A stretch of 64,000 nt of DNA, taken from NCBI RefSeq assembly GCF_963678975.1, contig NC_089274.1:6622001-6686000 (forward strand), read 5' to 3'. Positions 25,090 through 36,790 of this stretch are shown here, in pieces. Each line of letters begins with the position of its first letter. Positions within the stretch are counted from its first letter, which is position 1. The notes beneath the pieces are model-generated. The model did not search any database. It worked only from the letters and a program-made list of their open reading frames with translations, and was not told the DNA's origin. This DNA comes from Dysidea avara. Lineage: Eukaryota; Porifera; Demospongiae; Dictyoceratida; Dysideidae. Made by a program: the position numbers and the translations under genes.

Positions 25090-28000
25090 ATGACCACGGC
25101 TACAAGACATGCGGTAACACAAGCTCCGCTCGTCCAGTTGAATACAGTGGATGAGCGGCTACAATGTGTCCGTTGCGGCTTTTTACTAAATGGACCCCTA
25201 CAACTTCAATGCAGTCATCGAATATGTACTCCCTGTGCTATGAAACTGAAGCAGCAAAGGTATAGTTTATATAGGTAACAAATAGTTAGCCAATTGACAT
25301 GATCCTGTGTATGTCGTTGTAGTTCACCAACTTTCTACTGTGAAAAGTGTCAAGCAAACGTCGAATTTACTGGGGTAAGAGCACTCGTCGACGCTGCCGT
25401 ATATCGCTATGTATCAAAATTTCTTTCGTATACAGTACTTCCATGACAAGGCAATAGCCAAGGAAATTGATTTCTGCGTAGTTAGCTGTCCTCACTGTAG
25501 TTGGACTGGAGAGTATCGATATTACCAGGTGAGTCATCCGGGTGTTTCCATGCCATGGGTACATATTATATGTTTGACTATACTGCATGATATTTTAGAA
25601 ACACTTGAAGGAGGGATGTCAACTAATCAAGGTACAGTCAAGTCCTTATGGCGGAGGATGTAGCAAGGAGATTGCAAAATTGCAGCTTGATGATCAATGT
25701 ACTTTCAACTTTCTGGGCTGTCAGTTTAAGGCCAGAAATGATAAAGAATTAGCAAAGCACATGGACGAATCCCAGAAGGATCATATTCTCCTAATTTGTA
25801 AACATTTATCGTCCCAAAAGTCTCAATCCCCTCATTCACCTCAGAGGCTAAATGGCATCACCAGTATTAGTAGTCTTAATAATTTGAAAACTTTAGAAGA
25901 ATTAATGTATTCTGAATTTGACAAAATAAATGACAAAATGGACGGTACTCAGCACAAAGAAAATGCCTTGCAAATCAATGAAGTTCAAAGCAAGCAAAAA
26001 GATATTGCTTTCAGATTGACAGGAGTTGAGGATCTTCTAGCCACCCTACAAGCAAGCATCAATGAGATCAACCATACATGCGGTCATCGAATATGTACTC
26101 CATGTGCTATGAAACTAAAGCAACAAAGGTAATAACCAGCTTATTGAAACAAGTGATATAGTTGATCTTGTAGTTGTATATATAGCTACTATTTCAATAA
26201 AATTAATACTGAGCTAATTAGCTAACTGCTGCTGATCTTGTTTTACAGCTCTCAAACTCTGTTCTGCGACAAATGTCAGAGAAACATCGAATTCACAGTG
26301 GTGAGGAATTAAGCTAGTTTGATGTATAGTGCAACACATATAGCTCTGCATATACAGTACTTTCCTGACAAAGCAATAGCCAAAGAAATCGAATGCAGCG
26401 TAGTCAATTGTCCTCATTGCTACTGGACTGGAGAATTTCGATGCTATCAGGTAGCTATTTAGCTATAGACTAATAATTATATAGTCTATATGTATCATAA
26501 TAATACTATTATGTCATATCAAAGTGTACGTAGCTACTGAGTCTATGTATATATATGTAGCTACCAAGAGTAAATAATAAAGAAGAAAGTATCTATCCCA
26601 GTAGAAACCATCTTGCAAGATCCTGCAGGATCTGTGCATGTAAGTCTTGCAAGATTCTTGCAAAAGTCTTGCAAGATTTCTGTAAATCCTGCAGGATTCT
26701 GATTCTTGCAATAAAAAAGGACTTTTTCTTGCAAGAATCCTGCATGATCTTGTGAAATTTTCTGGCATAAATTTTCTGGCATACCTTTTCTTGCAAGATT
26801 TTACAAAACTATTCTTGCAAGAAAGTTTAATGCACTTCGGTTTCTTGCATGTCTTGCAAGACCATCATTAGCTTTACACATGCATGCATCGATCCTATAG
26901 CTGGCCACTTATAATTCGATAATCAATGAATATGAAAATATTTATTAGTAGCTGAACATAATCTTGTAAATGGACATGATCGACTCTTGCTCCAAGCTGT
27001 TGTATTTAACTCTTGATTGTTGTACAGAACTTGATTCCCAGCTATCGTAGAAAACAATATATTTAAGGAATGTTCCACCACTATATAGTTTGTTACCTAT
27101 CTTTATCCATTGAAAATATGTCACATACAGTTATCGTCAATGCTATTTCGGTTTTGAATTTCCCACTGCATGCTGTATTAGATAACCTGTAATACGCAGT
27201 TGCAATCATATATAAAACAGTATCAGTCACTACTTGGAGTTCATCATTTCATTGTTGAGGTCAACTGATTGGATGATTGCTTGCATTATCTTGTTTACAA
27301 ACTTATGTACAGTGTTAATGTTCTCAACTTTATGGATATTCTCAGTGACGTTGAGGCATCCATACTAATAAACATTTAAATGCTCACTTATGTCAACTAA
27401 ACATTATCTCCTAACAGGATAAAGCAGAGCAAGAGCCAACTTGGAAGTGGCAAGATGTAACCGCCTACTATGATGTGTATTGTATTGTAGCTATCCTTCT
27501 GTACGAAAAAATATTATTGTTCTATAGTGACTTGGTAACCTACAGTATAATATAGATACTAGTCACACCGGAATATGCCAATGATACAATTAAATTAGCT
27601 TACCAGATAATTTATAGCAAGACATCATTTTACTGCCTAGACGGCTCTGCATAGTGACGGAACTTCGGAGACGCATGTTCTCACACGTCGATAAATTCCC
27701 AGTTTCTTCGCCTTCACGCTAGAAAACTACGGCTGTAGTGTTGTAGGGTACCATCATGTAGCTTGCACCATAGCGGGCTGAAAGCGGACCGGCCACTACT
27801 CGCCGTAGCCGTCACAACTAGCTCGCACTAATACTGCACTTTTCCTCTCAGTCTTTAAACTTCCTTTGCCATGTCAAAATAAGGTGCCATACTACAAGTA
27901 ACGGTGACTTCCGCTAGAGCCGCTTTATGATGTAAGTCACGATGTCACAGTTCGGAAATAACTCCCACCTGAAGAAACCGGCCAGCAATCATTCAAAATA

Positions 28001-31000
28001 CGAGTAAAAACTTAAATGTCACTTTTTAGATCAAGAATTTCATTAATAAAATAATGCTTTCTTCACTACTCCACTCGACACTGTTGCTAAAGAAGCCGTT
28101 TCTATGGTAATATTCTTTACTCTAAATAACGCGCTTATTATAGAATATTGTATTTAATAATTTAAAATGTATTTCGGGATTTTTCTGCGACAGCTTATCC
28201 TTCTGGTGACTCTGTGACTTCTGTCAGGCTCTTAATTGGCATGGTGTTATCAGTCTTGTATAGCTATAAACACTGAAAGAAAGAAAAAAAACATGAATGA
28301 TGACAACTACCTGTACTGAAGCTACCTGTAAAATGTATTGCTGTAACATGCTGTTACTTGGATATCTTTGTACTCTCCATGAACTACTAGTGACTCAGTT
28401 GGCTCCAGGGGTAGCTACTAATCCAGAACTTTCCTCAATGCGGCAGATAGTGATCATACTATAGTACGTAAATCATTTTCCCCAAAGTATATAATTCTTT
28501 CAAGTGTATATAATTACAGTCAAGTAAGAAGTTTTGCAAGAATCTGTATAATCCTTGCAAGATTTTTATGTTCTTGCAAGAATAGAGTGATTCTTGCACT
28601 AGATAGCTATTCCTGCAGTCATATTTTCTTGCAAGATTTTAACTACTCTTGCAAGAATTTGACAAGAAATTCTTGCAATCATAATTTCTTGCAAGAACTT
28701 GCAGGATCTTGCAGGTTCTTGCAACTGAGATGGTTTCTACTGGGTATAGCTAACCTGTATTAGTCCATCAAAATGTAGTCTCGTCCCCAGCCTCCCACCC
28801 GCTTGATCACGCGAAGGGTCATCTGGTGACATTAGTCCAACTTCTTGGCTCAGGAAGTGCGTATTAATTTTTTATTCTTATATTATTGTATACTGTGCAG
28901 GAATCATGTATGATTATAATGCACAGGTGTAATTATAAAAGTGTCATAATCGTTACAAAACTCAGTGTATGTGGGAGCGTTAACAATGTCTGGGGTATCC
29001 TGGATTATTCCATAGTTTAATCACTGAAGGTAGCGATTTCCAACCAACCAATTTTTCACACATATTTTTGCTACTTAAATTACACACCTTCAATAAATGT
29101 TTCACAAGCTGCCATTTCAGTTAACGGTAGTCAGTGCTTCGTACTTCGTAATGCACTTTACTGGATTAAAATCCAAGCGGTATATTTATTGAAATATGTC
29201 AAAAGAAATAAAAATCCCCACATGCATGGGAATCCCATACAAATAATTGTGTACGTAATTCTAATTGGAAGAATACGGCACCAGTGGTTGCCAAAGTTTC
29301 CGAGTGTTTCCGCGTGAATCTGTGGCAGATGAGGACGAAGAAAGTGTTCCTGGGCAAACCGTAGCTATATGCTGATTTCGATTTTTCCGTTTTTTGATTG
29401 GAGGACGATTGACGTTGGATTCTGACGAAAATATGGCCCTTTTAAAGGTAAATCGCCATCTAACACTGTTCAGAATTAGCATTACAATCACCCTGGGCTT
29501 CAAGGCATCCCTCTGCATCGATGCAAGTATAGTTTGAAGGTGAACAGTTTGTTGTCTTGCACGGAATTGCAATATAAGGTTCAAGGTTGAGCATAATCTT
29601 TTCAAAAGTGGAGACTGGCATGTGATACCAACCTTAGATGGCTCCACACTTACCTGATTTTATATTCTGGTGTATTTACTGCTGTTTTGATCCATTTTAT
29701 AGCAGCTTCAGTGATTGTAATTTTGGTCAGAAACTATTTGTAATTTCTCTTTGTAGTATAGTGATATCATTGTGTTATATAATAATTATTATCCTTAGTG
29801 CTTACAATGTGACAAATAAAGCTGAACAGTGTCCAAACAAATCTATTTTAATAATAATATTGGTCTTACATTTTGTTATCTGATTGTCATGTTTTCGAAT
29901 GGTAATTGTGACTTGTGATGCCATTACTTACCATGTTATATAATATTACTGATTTTTCTAGTTAATTATCCCTGAAAATGCATTAGGTACCTGTGTATAC
30001 TTAGTATTACATAGTACACACAGTTTTATTTGTGAATCACTTGCTTTATTCATGTAATAATCTGAGTGGTCTGTCTACAAAGAAGTGGTCACTCTTGAGA
30101 GGTTTTACCTAGCTCATATGCTGTTCTCCATAAAATAGTTATGTGGTGAAAATTTCATGTCATTATTTTCCTATCAAGATTTATGACACTTTGAATATTG
30201 TGTTTTCATGGTGCCATGCGATTATGTAAAAAGCACTGATAATACTGTACACAAAAATCATCACACTGTCAACTTCTTTTGCTTATATCTTTTGATAGGA
30301 ACCACCAATTGGGGTGGGGTTTGCACTAAAATGACCCTGAAAGATAGCACAATATTTGTCATACCAATGAATTCATGGAATGTTAATTATTTAATTTAGT
30401 TGGAAATCTCTACTGAAGGGAAGAAGGAAAATTTAAAACTGTCCACTCTAGTATTTAGTTGATTAAAAATATAATAAAGTATACACCTGAAAAACTAGCT
30501 TAGTAGTGGTCTAAAGGTCTTCTTCACTGTTGATTGTTGTTCTAATGCACCTATCAATGTTATCCCCCACCTACCCCTTCCCAGGCATAGTGGGGGAAAT
30601 GGTGGGGATTTGACTTTTTGAAAAATCAAATTCTCCACCCATGGGGGAATGAAGTGGTCAAATCTCCATGTAGTATGGCTGTTAGGTACTTTAGGAAACA
30701 GGTCAATTCCTTTAGCTTGCAAGTTAAAACAAACGCCTAAAATTTCGAGCGGTCGAGTTTCAGATCAAATCAGGTCAAAATCCCCCACTAATTCCCTAGT
30801 AACCCCGGGAGGGGGGTAGTGGGGCTTAACATTGATAGGTGCATAAGTTGAATGTTAAGAAAATTTTCGTACTTAAAAGTTTTAATCAGCATTCATTAGT
30901 CACTCAAGACTAATCAAAATGAGCCTGTAACATTTTAACAATATTCATTTCAAAGAAGCCGAGTGAGTTTTGATAGAAGCCCTCTTCGCTCTTTTCACCC

Positions 31001-32244
31001 TTTGACACCTGCTTCTTTAAAATGAATATTGTTAAAATGTGGTCGTACAGGATGATTAGCACTGTGGACTTTAATTTACGGGTTCATTTTTGATGGACTA
31101 ATACCGAGTTATAGACACTTTCTTCTCCATTATTTACTCTTATATATACGTATATACAGGAACATTTCAGAGATGGGTGTCAACTAGTTGAGGCGTCATG
31201 TTCCAATGAACGATGTGGTGTAGGTGAGATCACAAGATCAAACCTTGATGATCATGTACCAGAACCAGCATCACTGCAAAATTCAAAATCTAGGATATCA
31301 TTAGTGATACAAGGAACCTGTTGTAACCAGCAAGAGGTATTATGGTACTGTGCAGTGTTCACAATAATCTATATACATTATTATTGTGTATAGGCTTGTG
31401 AATTCAATGTACCAATTACTTGCACTGATCAAACTGAAGAGGTGAACTTAATGAATAAGTTATTATGATTTTATGGGTGACATTATAGGCCATCAGTCCA
31501 CTTGATTGTACAATGAATAATCTGAGATCAACAAAAAAACCATGTCCCTTTAGCTTTTTAGGCTGCCTATACCAGGGATGTAGCAGAGAATTAGAAAAGC
31601 ACAAAGTTGAAAGGATGAACAACCACATGTCACTTGTCTGTACTTACTTTAATAACTTACCTCAAGAGCTTTTGTCTGCAAACTTAAGAAGCTGTGAAGA
31701 GCAATTGCAAAGTGAGGGTGTTGAAGATCCTTTTTCTACACAAGCTAGTATGTTCTGTACTTATGAAGAAGTGCAAACACTTCAAGCTACTTCATATGAT
31801 GGTCACTACATATGGAAGATACCAGATATCACCAGATGTAGGAGGGATGTTCTACCAGGAAAGACTGTCAGTTTATATTCAGCACCATTTTACACCAGCA
31901 GGTTTGGGTACAGACTGTGTCTATGTGTGTATTTAGATGGTGATGGTAGTGGCAAGGGACGTTACATATCTTACTTCCTTACCATCATGAAGGGAGAATA
32001 TGATGCTTTACTGGAATGGCCATTTCAGCATATGGCAACAATGACATTAGTAAACCAGAAAGGCAACAACAATATTGTACAGTCATTCAGACCCAACCCA
32101 ACCAGTACTAGTTTTCATCGACCAAAATCAGACATGAATGTGGCATTTGGTTGTCCTAAATTTGCTCCACTATCAATACTGGATAATCCTGAATTTGTTG
32201 TTGATGATGTGGTGTTCTTTAAATGTGTCATTAAGCAGTCATAA
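25090..32244 (+). CDS. Chimeric TRAF-like gene with one full and one half RING, nine exons
   Basis: Exons 25090-25259, 25323-25374, 25436-25528, 25599-26128, 26249-26300, 26358-26450, 31160-31336, 31394-31441 and 31489-32244 stay in frame and give 656 residues. The first half is RING (CVRCGFLL, CSHRICTPC, FYCEKC), zinc fingers (KHLKEGCQL, FNFLGCQFKA) and coiled coil. At about 26078, just where the MATH part should begin (INHT), the sequence jumps to the second half of another RING exon (CGHRICTPCAMKLKQQ), including its own donor. Then come LFCDKCQRN, zinc-finger exons, a shortened coil and one complete MATH domain (31780-32230). The first Cys-x2-Cys pair of the second RING is missing. This looks like a fusion of two tandem TRAF genes by unequal crossing-over. 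The 4.7 kb intron 6 contains a transposon. It may be a single gene or a dead upstream gene plus a partial downstream one; transcripts would decide. Confidence 0.7.
26597..28744. mobile_element. 2.15 kb DNA element with TTGCAAGA subterminal repeats
   Basis: Inverted ends CCCAGTAGAAACCATCT lie at both borders and TAT flanks each side (26594-26596 and 28745-28747). Within about 200-250 bp of both ends, TTGCAAGA/TCTTGCAA and CCTGCAGG-like blocks repeat many times, inverted between ends. The middle (26870-28520) has no transposase frame; 27640-27960 is less AT-rich and has CpG. It is a non-autonomous element of unknown superfamily lying in intron 6 of the chimeric TRAF gene. Confidence 0.75.
28745..29459. 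other. Intronic sequence, no feature seen
   Basis: AT-rich sequence between the 2.15 kb element and the small minus-strand frame. Nothing recognised. Confidence 0.4.
29460..29621 (-). CDS. Small Cys-rich open frame, unknown
   Basis: A 53-codon ATG frame carries six cysteines at regular spacing in its second half (Cys21, 26, 33, 39, 46, 53), with CKTTNCSPSNYTC followed by GDCNANSEQC and a stop. The spacing looks like an extracellular disulphide-rich end, but no signal peptide precedes it and the frame is closed just upstream by a TAA. It could be the last exon of an antisense gene, a relic, or chance. A longer overlapping frame (29261-29647) lacks an ATG start and shows low-complexity Ser and Lys/Arg runs. 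Confidence 0.2.
   Translation of the reverse strand: MPVSTFEKIMLNLEPYIAIPCKTTNCSPSNYTCIDAEGCLEAQGDCNANSEQC
29622..30545. other. Intronic sequence, no gene seen
   Basis: Short hydrophobic frames here (for example 29638-29883) are AT-rich by-products. Nothing recognised. Confidence 0.4.
30546..30843. mobile_element. MITE with TAA target duplication, PIF/Harbinger-like
   Basis: Inverted ends TGCACCTATCAATGTTA are flanked by TAA on both sides (30543-30545 and 30844-30846). CCCCCAC/GTGGGG blocks lie inside each end. The 3-bp TWA target site suggests PIF/Harbinger. There is no coding capacity. Confidence 0.75.
30931..31039. repeat. Short inverted repeat element
   Basis: CATTTTAACAATATTCATTT and its complement form arms of about 29 bp around a roughly 50-base middle containing GTGAGTTTTGATAGAAGCCC. 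It lies 120 bp before exon 7 of the chimeric TRAF gene. Confidence 0.7.
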
Positions 32245-32879
32245 TTAATATTGAGAATATGCAGCGCTATGACACTTTTATGCATTGCATTACACAAAGT
32301 AGTTATATGCATATATACATGCACATGCAGTACTATAACATTAATTTTAGAGAGTCATTGTGACCAAGATGTATTAATAAATGTGTGTATCTCATAATTA
32401 TTCTCTTTTCCATTTGTGTGTACCTTATTTCCATTTGTAAACTTACATATTTCAAAGCAACTGAATTTTATGTAAATATGGTTTGTCGTTTTGATTATGT
32501 GCATTATGAATACCTTCCATGAATGCATTTTGTTTATACTTTAGCTATACATACAGATTTTTGTGCATTCATGCCTAAATATGCATGCTTTTGATAATTT
32601 TCAGTTGATAGCTACTAGTTATTATATATAAGTATGGCTCATGGCAGTTTTTTGACACTATAATAATTATTAAGATGCATTCTGCATGCAGCTTAGTGTA
32701 TGAAAGAAAAATGAGTCTCAAAGCGGCAATCTTCCCAATGCAAATATTCAAACAGACATCCAAATGACCACATGTCAACTGCAAATGTGTACAGTGTTTC
32801 ATAAGGTCCTGATAGGGTGATGTGCATGGATACCTGTATAGTTAATACGCATATCAACCAACTACAACACTATAAACAC
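32245..32879. other. 3' flank of the chimeric TRAF gene
   Basis: AATAAA at 32376-32381, about 130 bp after the stop codon, is the likely poly(A) signal. Nothing else recognised. Confidence 0.5.
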
Positions 32880-33177
32880 AGGAGCCCGATATCCTTGTGT
32901 TCCTAGTGGCAGGATGGAGGCAAAACTTGATCATCTGGTCAGTATAGGCTCTTTTATACCAAGTCTTGGTACAATACCAGCAGAGTCAAAGTCTCCAAGT
33001 TTGACTTGAAACTTGAACTATAATTGTACTGTAATTGTAGTTCAAAGTTTCAAGTCAAACTTGGAGACTTTGACTCTGCTGGTACTGTACCAGGACTTGG
33101 TATAAAAGAGCCTACTGGCCAGATGATCAAGTTTTACCTCCATCCTGCCACTAGGAATACCAGGATATCGGGCTCCT
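32880..33177. repeat. Long foldback element, about 298 bp
   Basis: Ends AGGAGCCCGATATCC and GGATATCGGGCTCCT begin two arms of about 135-140 bp that mirror each other with few changes, around a short centre near 33030. No clear target duplication. Confidence 0.85.
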
Positions 33178-33772
33178 GAGCACCAGCACTTCATCTTGAC
33201 CATTATGTTGCTGGCTGCAAATTCATAACATATTGCATTGCAGTGGTTAAGTACTTACCTTTAAATTCTCTGTGGACATAACCATTTTCATGAAGATAAA
33301 TTAAAGCTAATAGATGATGATAGTAGATGCTAGATGAAAGGTGTTGAACCAATGCTGATCATGATAATTTATCCAGTTGACTTTATTCAATATCAAGTAG
33401 TTGCGATTATTTTCTAATATTGTTAGCTACCTGGTAGACCCTCAGAATTATTATTCTGTAAAGCATTATTATTATTATTATTATTACCTATGACATGTTT
33501 TGCATTTTAGATTGTTCAGGGGCATAGCCAGCCAATTGATGGTTGGGCATAACATCAACTTAACACACACAAGAAACACGCTCACTTTCATGCGAGACAT
33601 TATCAAAGAAAAATATGAAAAGTGTATGCACACAAGGCTTTCAGCTACCTATGCAATAGTGTAAAGAAACGCTGCTTGCATGCATGCAAACATTTAGCTA
33701 CTATATGCTATTCTATTAAACTTGTAGGGAAGGCATCCACCGACGATCATTATTATTATTATTATTATTATT
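33178..33772. other. No gene seen; ATT microsatellites
   Basis: Contains ATT repeats at about 33464-33486 and 33748-33773. The second abuts repeat unit A. Confidence 0.6.
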
Positions 33773-34921
33773 ACTAGGACCGCGTCACATATAACCAAGT
33801 ACATACACCAACGTGACAGCCCCCCGGTGAGGCTATTAGGTGGTGAATGCATTATCCCCAAATCAACTCAATATGTCACAGTAGTGACAGATATAACACT
33901 ATAGTGGCATCGTAACTAAAGGCCACCAGTAGCTAAGTGCCAGTACATCATTGGTGTGGTATAAATGGCACAGTGATGTGTACAAAGTATATGTATACAA
34001 AACATACAGGAGAGAACTATACATTATTGCAGTATTGCATGCAGCAATACATTATAGGCAACATCACCATGCAGATAAAAATTATTAGCCAATATACAGC
34101 AATGCATATCAACATCAACTAGAGCTAAGTAAGGTTCATCAGTGATGTAGCAATGGCACAGTGATGGGTGACACACCATAGTTATGCATACACAACTTTC
34201 AGGAGATAGCTACACAATGCTGTAGGCGTATGCAAGCCAGATGAACCAGATAAAGGAAGACAGCCAAGCCACTAGAGCCTAGTAGCTACGCCAGGTGAAG
34301 GCAAAAAAGATTAAGCACGTATTGAATTGCCTGACACCAACACAAAGAAAGTTCGCCATGCCAGCTGCACAAGACAAAATTGTTTACTTGTATTTTATAT
34401 GTAACTGTAAGCTTATTGTAAAGAGCGTGGCATATGTCAGTTTAATGTTTTCTTGTATTGTTTATTTACATGAATCAGTGAATCCACTGGCAGCTGGCAT
34501 GGAGACTTGAGATGTTACAAACATAAAAACTTACTTGTAATCTTCTTGTTTACACAAGTGGCTTCTGTAATCTTCTTGTTTACACAAGTGGCTTCTGGCT
34601 CTCCTGCACGGGCATCACTAATCTTCTTCGCGCAATATGTAAGTAATTAAGCAAGGGTGTGGTACTGGGCGTTATATAGAATTACACGTATGGTCAAGTC
34701 ATCAGCACAAACAGGAGCGACGATTATACGTTTGTGCCTTCATTCACAGGCGAATCTATCCCCGGTTAGTTCATGTCTCTAGGCCTCGTAGTTTTCTCAA
34801 ACATTAATTATTAATTATTTAATTATTTATTTATTTAATTATTTATTTATTTAATTATTTATTTATTTATTACGTAATTTTAACCGCGTTTCGTATTATT
34901 CTTAGTACTTGGTTATATAAT
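33773..34921. repeat. 1.1 kb repeat, copy A
   Basis: It starts ACTAGGACCGCGTCACATA and ends AGTACTTGGTTATATAA. Subterminal inverted parts (ATAACCAAGTAC and GTACTTGGTTAT) suggest a DNA element. It is preceded by an ATT run. The inside holds short frames repeated identically in copies B and C (for example 33937-34122 and 34295-34510); these are shared because the repeat is shared and show no known protein. It has a tandem TAATCTTCTTGTTTACACAA duplication and a TTTA-rich stretch near its right end. Confidence 0.85.
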
Positions 34922-34971
34922 GAACAACCGTACCTTAACAATTACTGATTATTATTATTATTATTATTATT

Positions 34972-36701
34972 ACTAGGACCGCGTCACATATAACCAAGTA
35001 CATACACCAACGTGACAGCCCCCCGGTGAGGCTATTAGGTGGTGAATGCATTATCCCCAAATCAACTCAATATGTCACAGTAGTGACAGATATAACACTA
35101 TAGTGGCATCGTAACTAAAGGCCACCAGTAGCTAAGTGCCAGTACATCATTGGTGTGGTATAAATGGCACAGTGATGTGTACAAAGTATATGTATACAAA
35201 ACATACAGGAAAGAACTATACATTATTGCAGTATTGTATGCAGCAATACATTATAGGCAACATCACCATGCAGATAAAAATTATTAGCCAATATACAGCA
35301 ATGCATATCAACATCAACTAGAGCTAAGTAAGGTTCATCAGTGATGTAGCAATGGCACAGTGATGGGTGACACACCATAGTTATGCATACACAACTTTCA
35401 GGAGATAGCTACACAATGCTGTAGGCGTATGCAAGCATAGGCGGATCTAGGAGACACTGTCAGGGGGGGCCAAGGGGGGGCAAGAAGTTTTAGTGCACAA
35501 CAGTGTTTATTCTACTATGAGCTATGGGGAAATTCTAGAACACAAGTTATATTCATTTGTATAACCTTATTCAGCATATAGCTGGATGAACGATGGACAT
35601 ACAGTTTGTAAAACTGTAGTTGGAGAAAATTTTAAAAATCAGACCTCCCAGGTTTGAATTTCAGAGCATTTTTGATAATGCTTAGCTTAAAAAATGTATG
35701 ATTTGCAATGCGTACAAAGATTGGTTAGCCTATCTGAGATAACCTGTTTGATGGTAAAGTGTATACCAAATCAAAATAAGGAGTAGCTAACATTGTTACG
35801 ATTTGTAACATTTGTAAATTGATGACATCAGAATTGCGACTATTCTATTAGAGTAGTGACTGCTCTATTAGAGTATCTCGATCTTTGCACAAAATTCAAA
35901 TTTATTTGCCTCACTTTCTTTAAGGTGTACAGTTTAACTATAAATGTTAGGCACATTTATAAGCATTGTCTTCTATTTGCCAATTGGCTTTCTATACTTC
36001 TAAATGCAGTGTGAATGCATGATTCTAGTTTCTGGTATACATATGGTACTGTAGGTCCAAGGGGGGCCAGAGAAGGGCCAGGGGGGGCACAGCACCCCTT
36101 GGCCCCCCCTCAGATCCGCCTATGTATGCAAGCCAGATGAACCAGATAAAGGAAGACAGCCAAGCCACTAGAGCCTAGTAGCTACGCCAGGTGAAGGCAA
36201 AAAAGATTAAGCACGTATTGAATTGCCTGACACCAACACAAAGAAAGTTCGCCATGCCAGCTGCACAAGACAAAATTGTTTACTTGTATTTTATATGTAA
36301 CTGTAAGCTTATTGTAAAGAGCGTGGCATATGTCAGTTTAATGTTTTCTTGTATTGTTTATTTACATGAATCAGTGAATCCACTGGCAGCTGGCATGGAG
36401 ACTTGAGATGTTACAAACATAAAAACTTACTTGTAATCTTCTTGTTTACACAAGTGGCTTCTGTAATCTTCTTGTTTACACAAGTGGCTTCTGGCTCTCC
36501 TGCACGGGCATCACTAATCTTCTTCGCGCAATATGTAAGTAATTAAGCAAGGGTGTGGTACTGGGCGTTATATAGAATTACACGTATAGTCAAGTCATCA
36601 GCACAAACAGGAGCGACGATTATACGTTTGTGCCTTCATTCACAGGCGAATCTATCCCCGGTTAGTTCATGTCTCTAGGCCTCGTAGTTTTCTCAAACAT
36701 T

Positions 36702-36738
<37 letters not shown>

Positions 36739-36790
36739 TTACGTAATTTTAACCGCGTTTCGTATTATTCTTAGTACTTGGTTATATAAT
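34972..36790. repeat. 1.1 kb repeat, copy B, interrupted by a hAT-like element
   Basis: It is nearly identical to copy A and lies 50 bp from it in the same orientation. It is interrupted at 35436-36124. It is followed directly by a diverged start of a further unit (ACTAGGACTGCATGGGTCAC, 36792 onward), so the elements seem to insert next to each other or to be tandem. Confidence 0.85.
35436..36124. mobile_element. hAT-like element inserted in repeat B
   Basis: It is flanked by an 8-bp duplication TATGCAAG (35428-35435 and 36125-36132); copies A and C give the empty site. The ends are CATAGGCGGATCT and AGATCCGCCTATG. G-runs and C-runs lie inside the ends. Two CTATTAGAGTA motifs occur at about 35846-35879. 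No transposase. Confidence 0.9.

Noticed and set aside
26514-26796. Three overlapping minus-strand frames rich in CRILQ/ARIL
   Set aside because: They arise from the TTGCAAGA subterminal repeats of the element at 26597-28744.
29261-29647. 128-codon minus-strand frame
   Set aside because: It begins at GTG, is closed just upstream, has low-complexity Ser and basic runs and no domain; kept only as context for the smaller Cys-rich frame.
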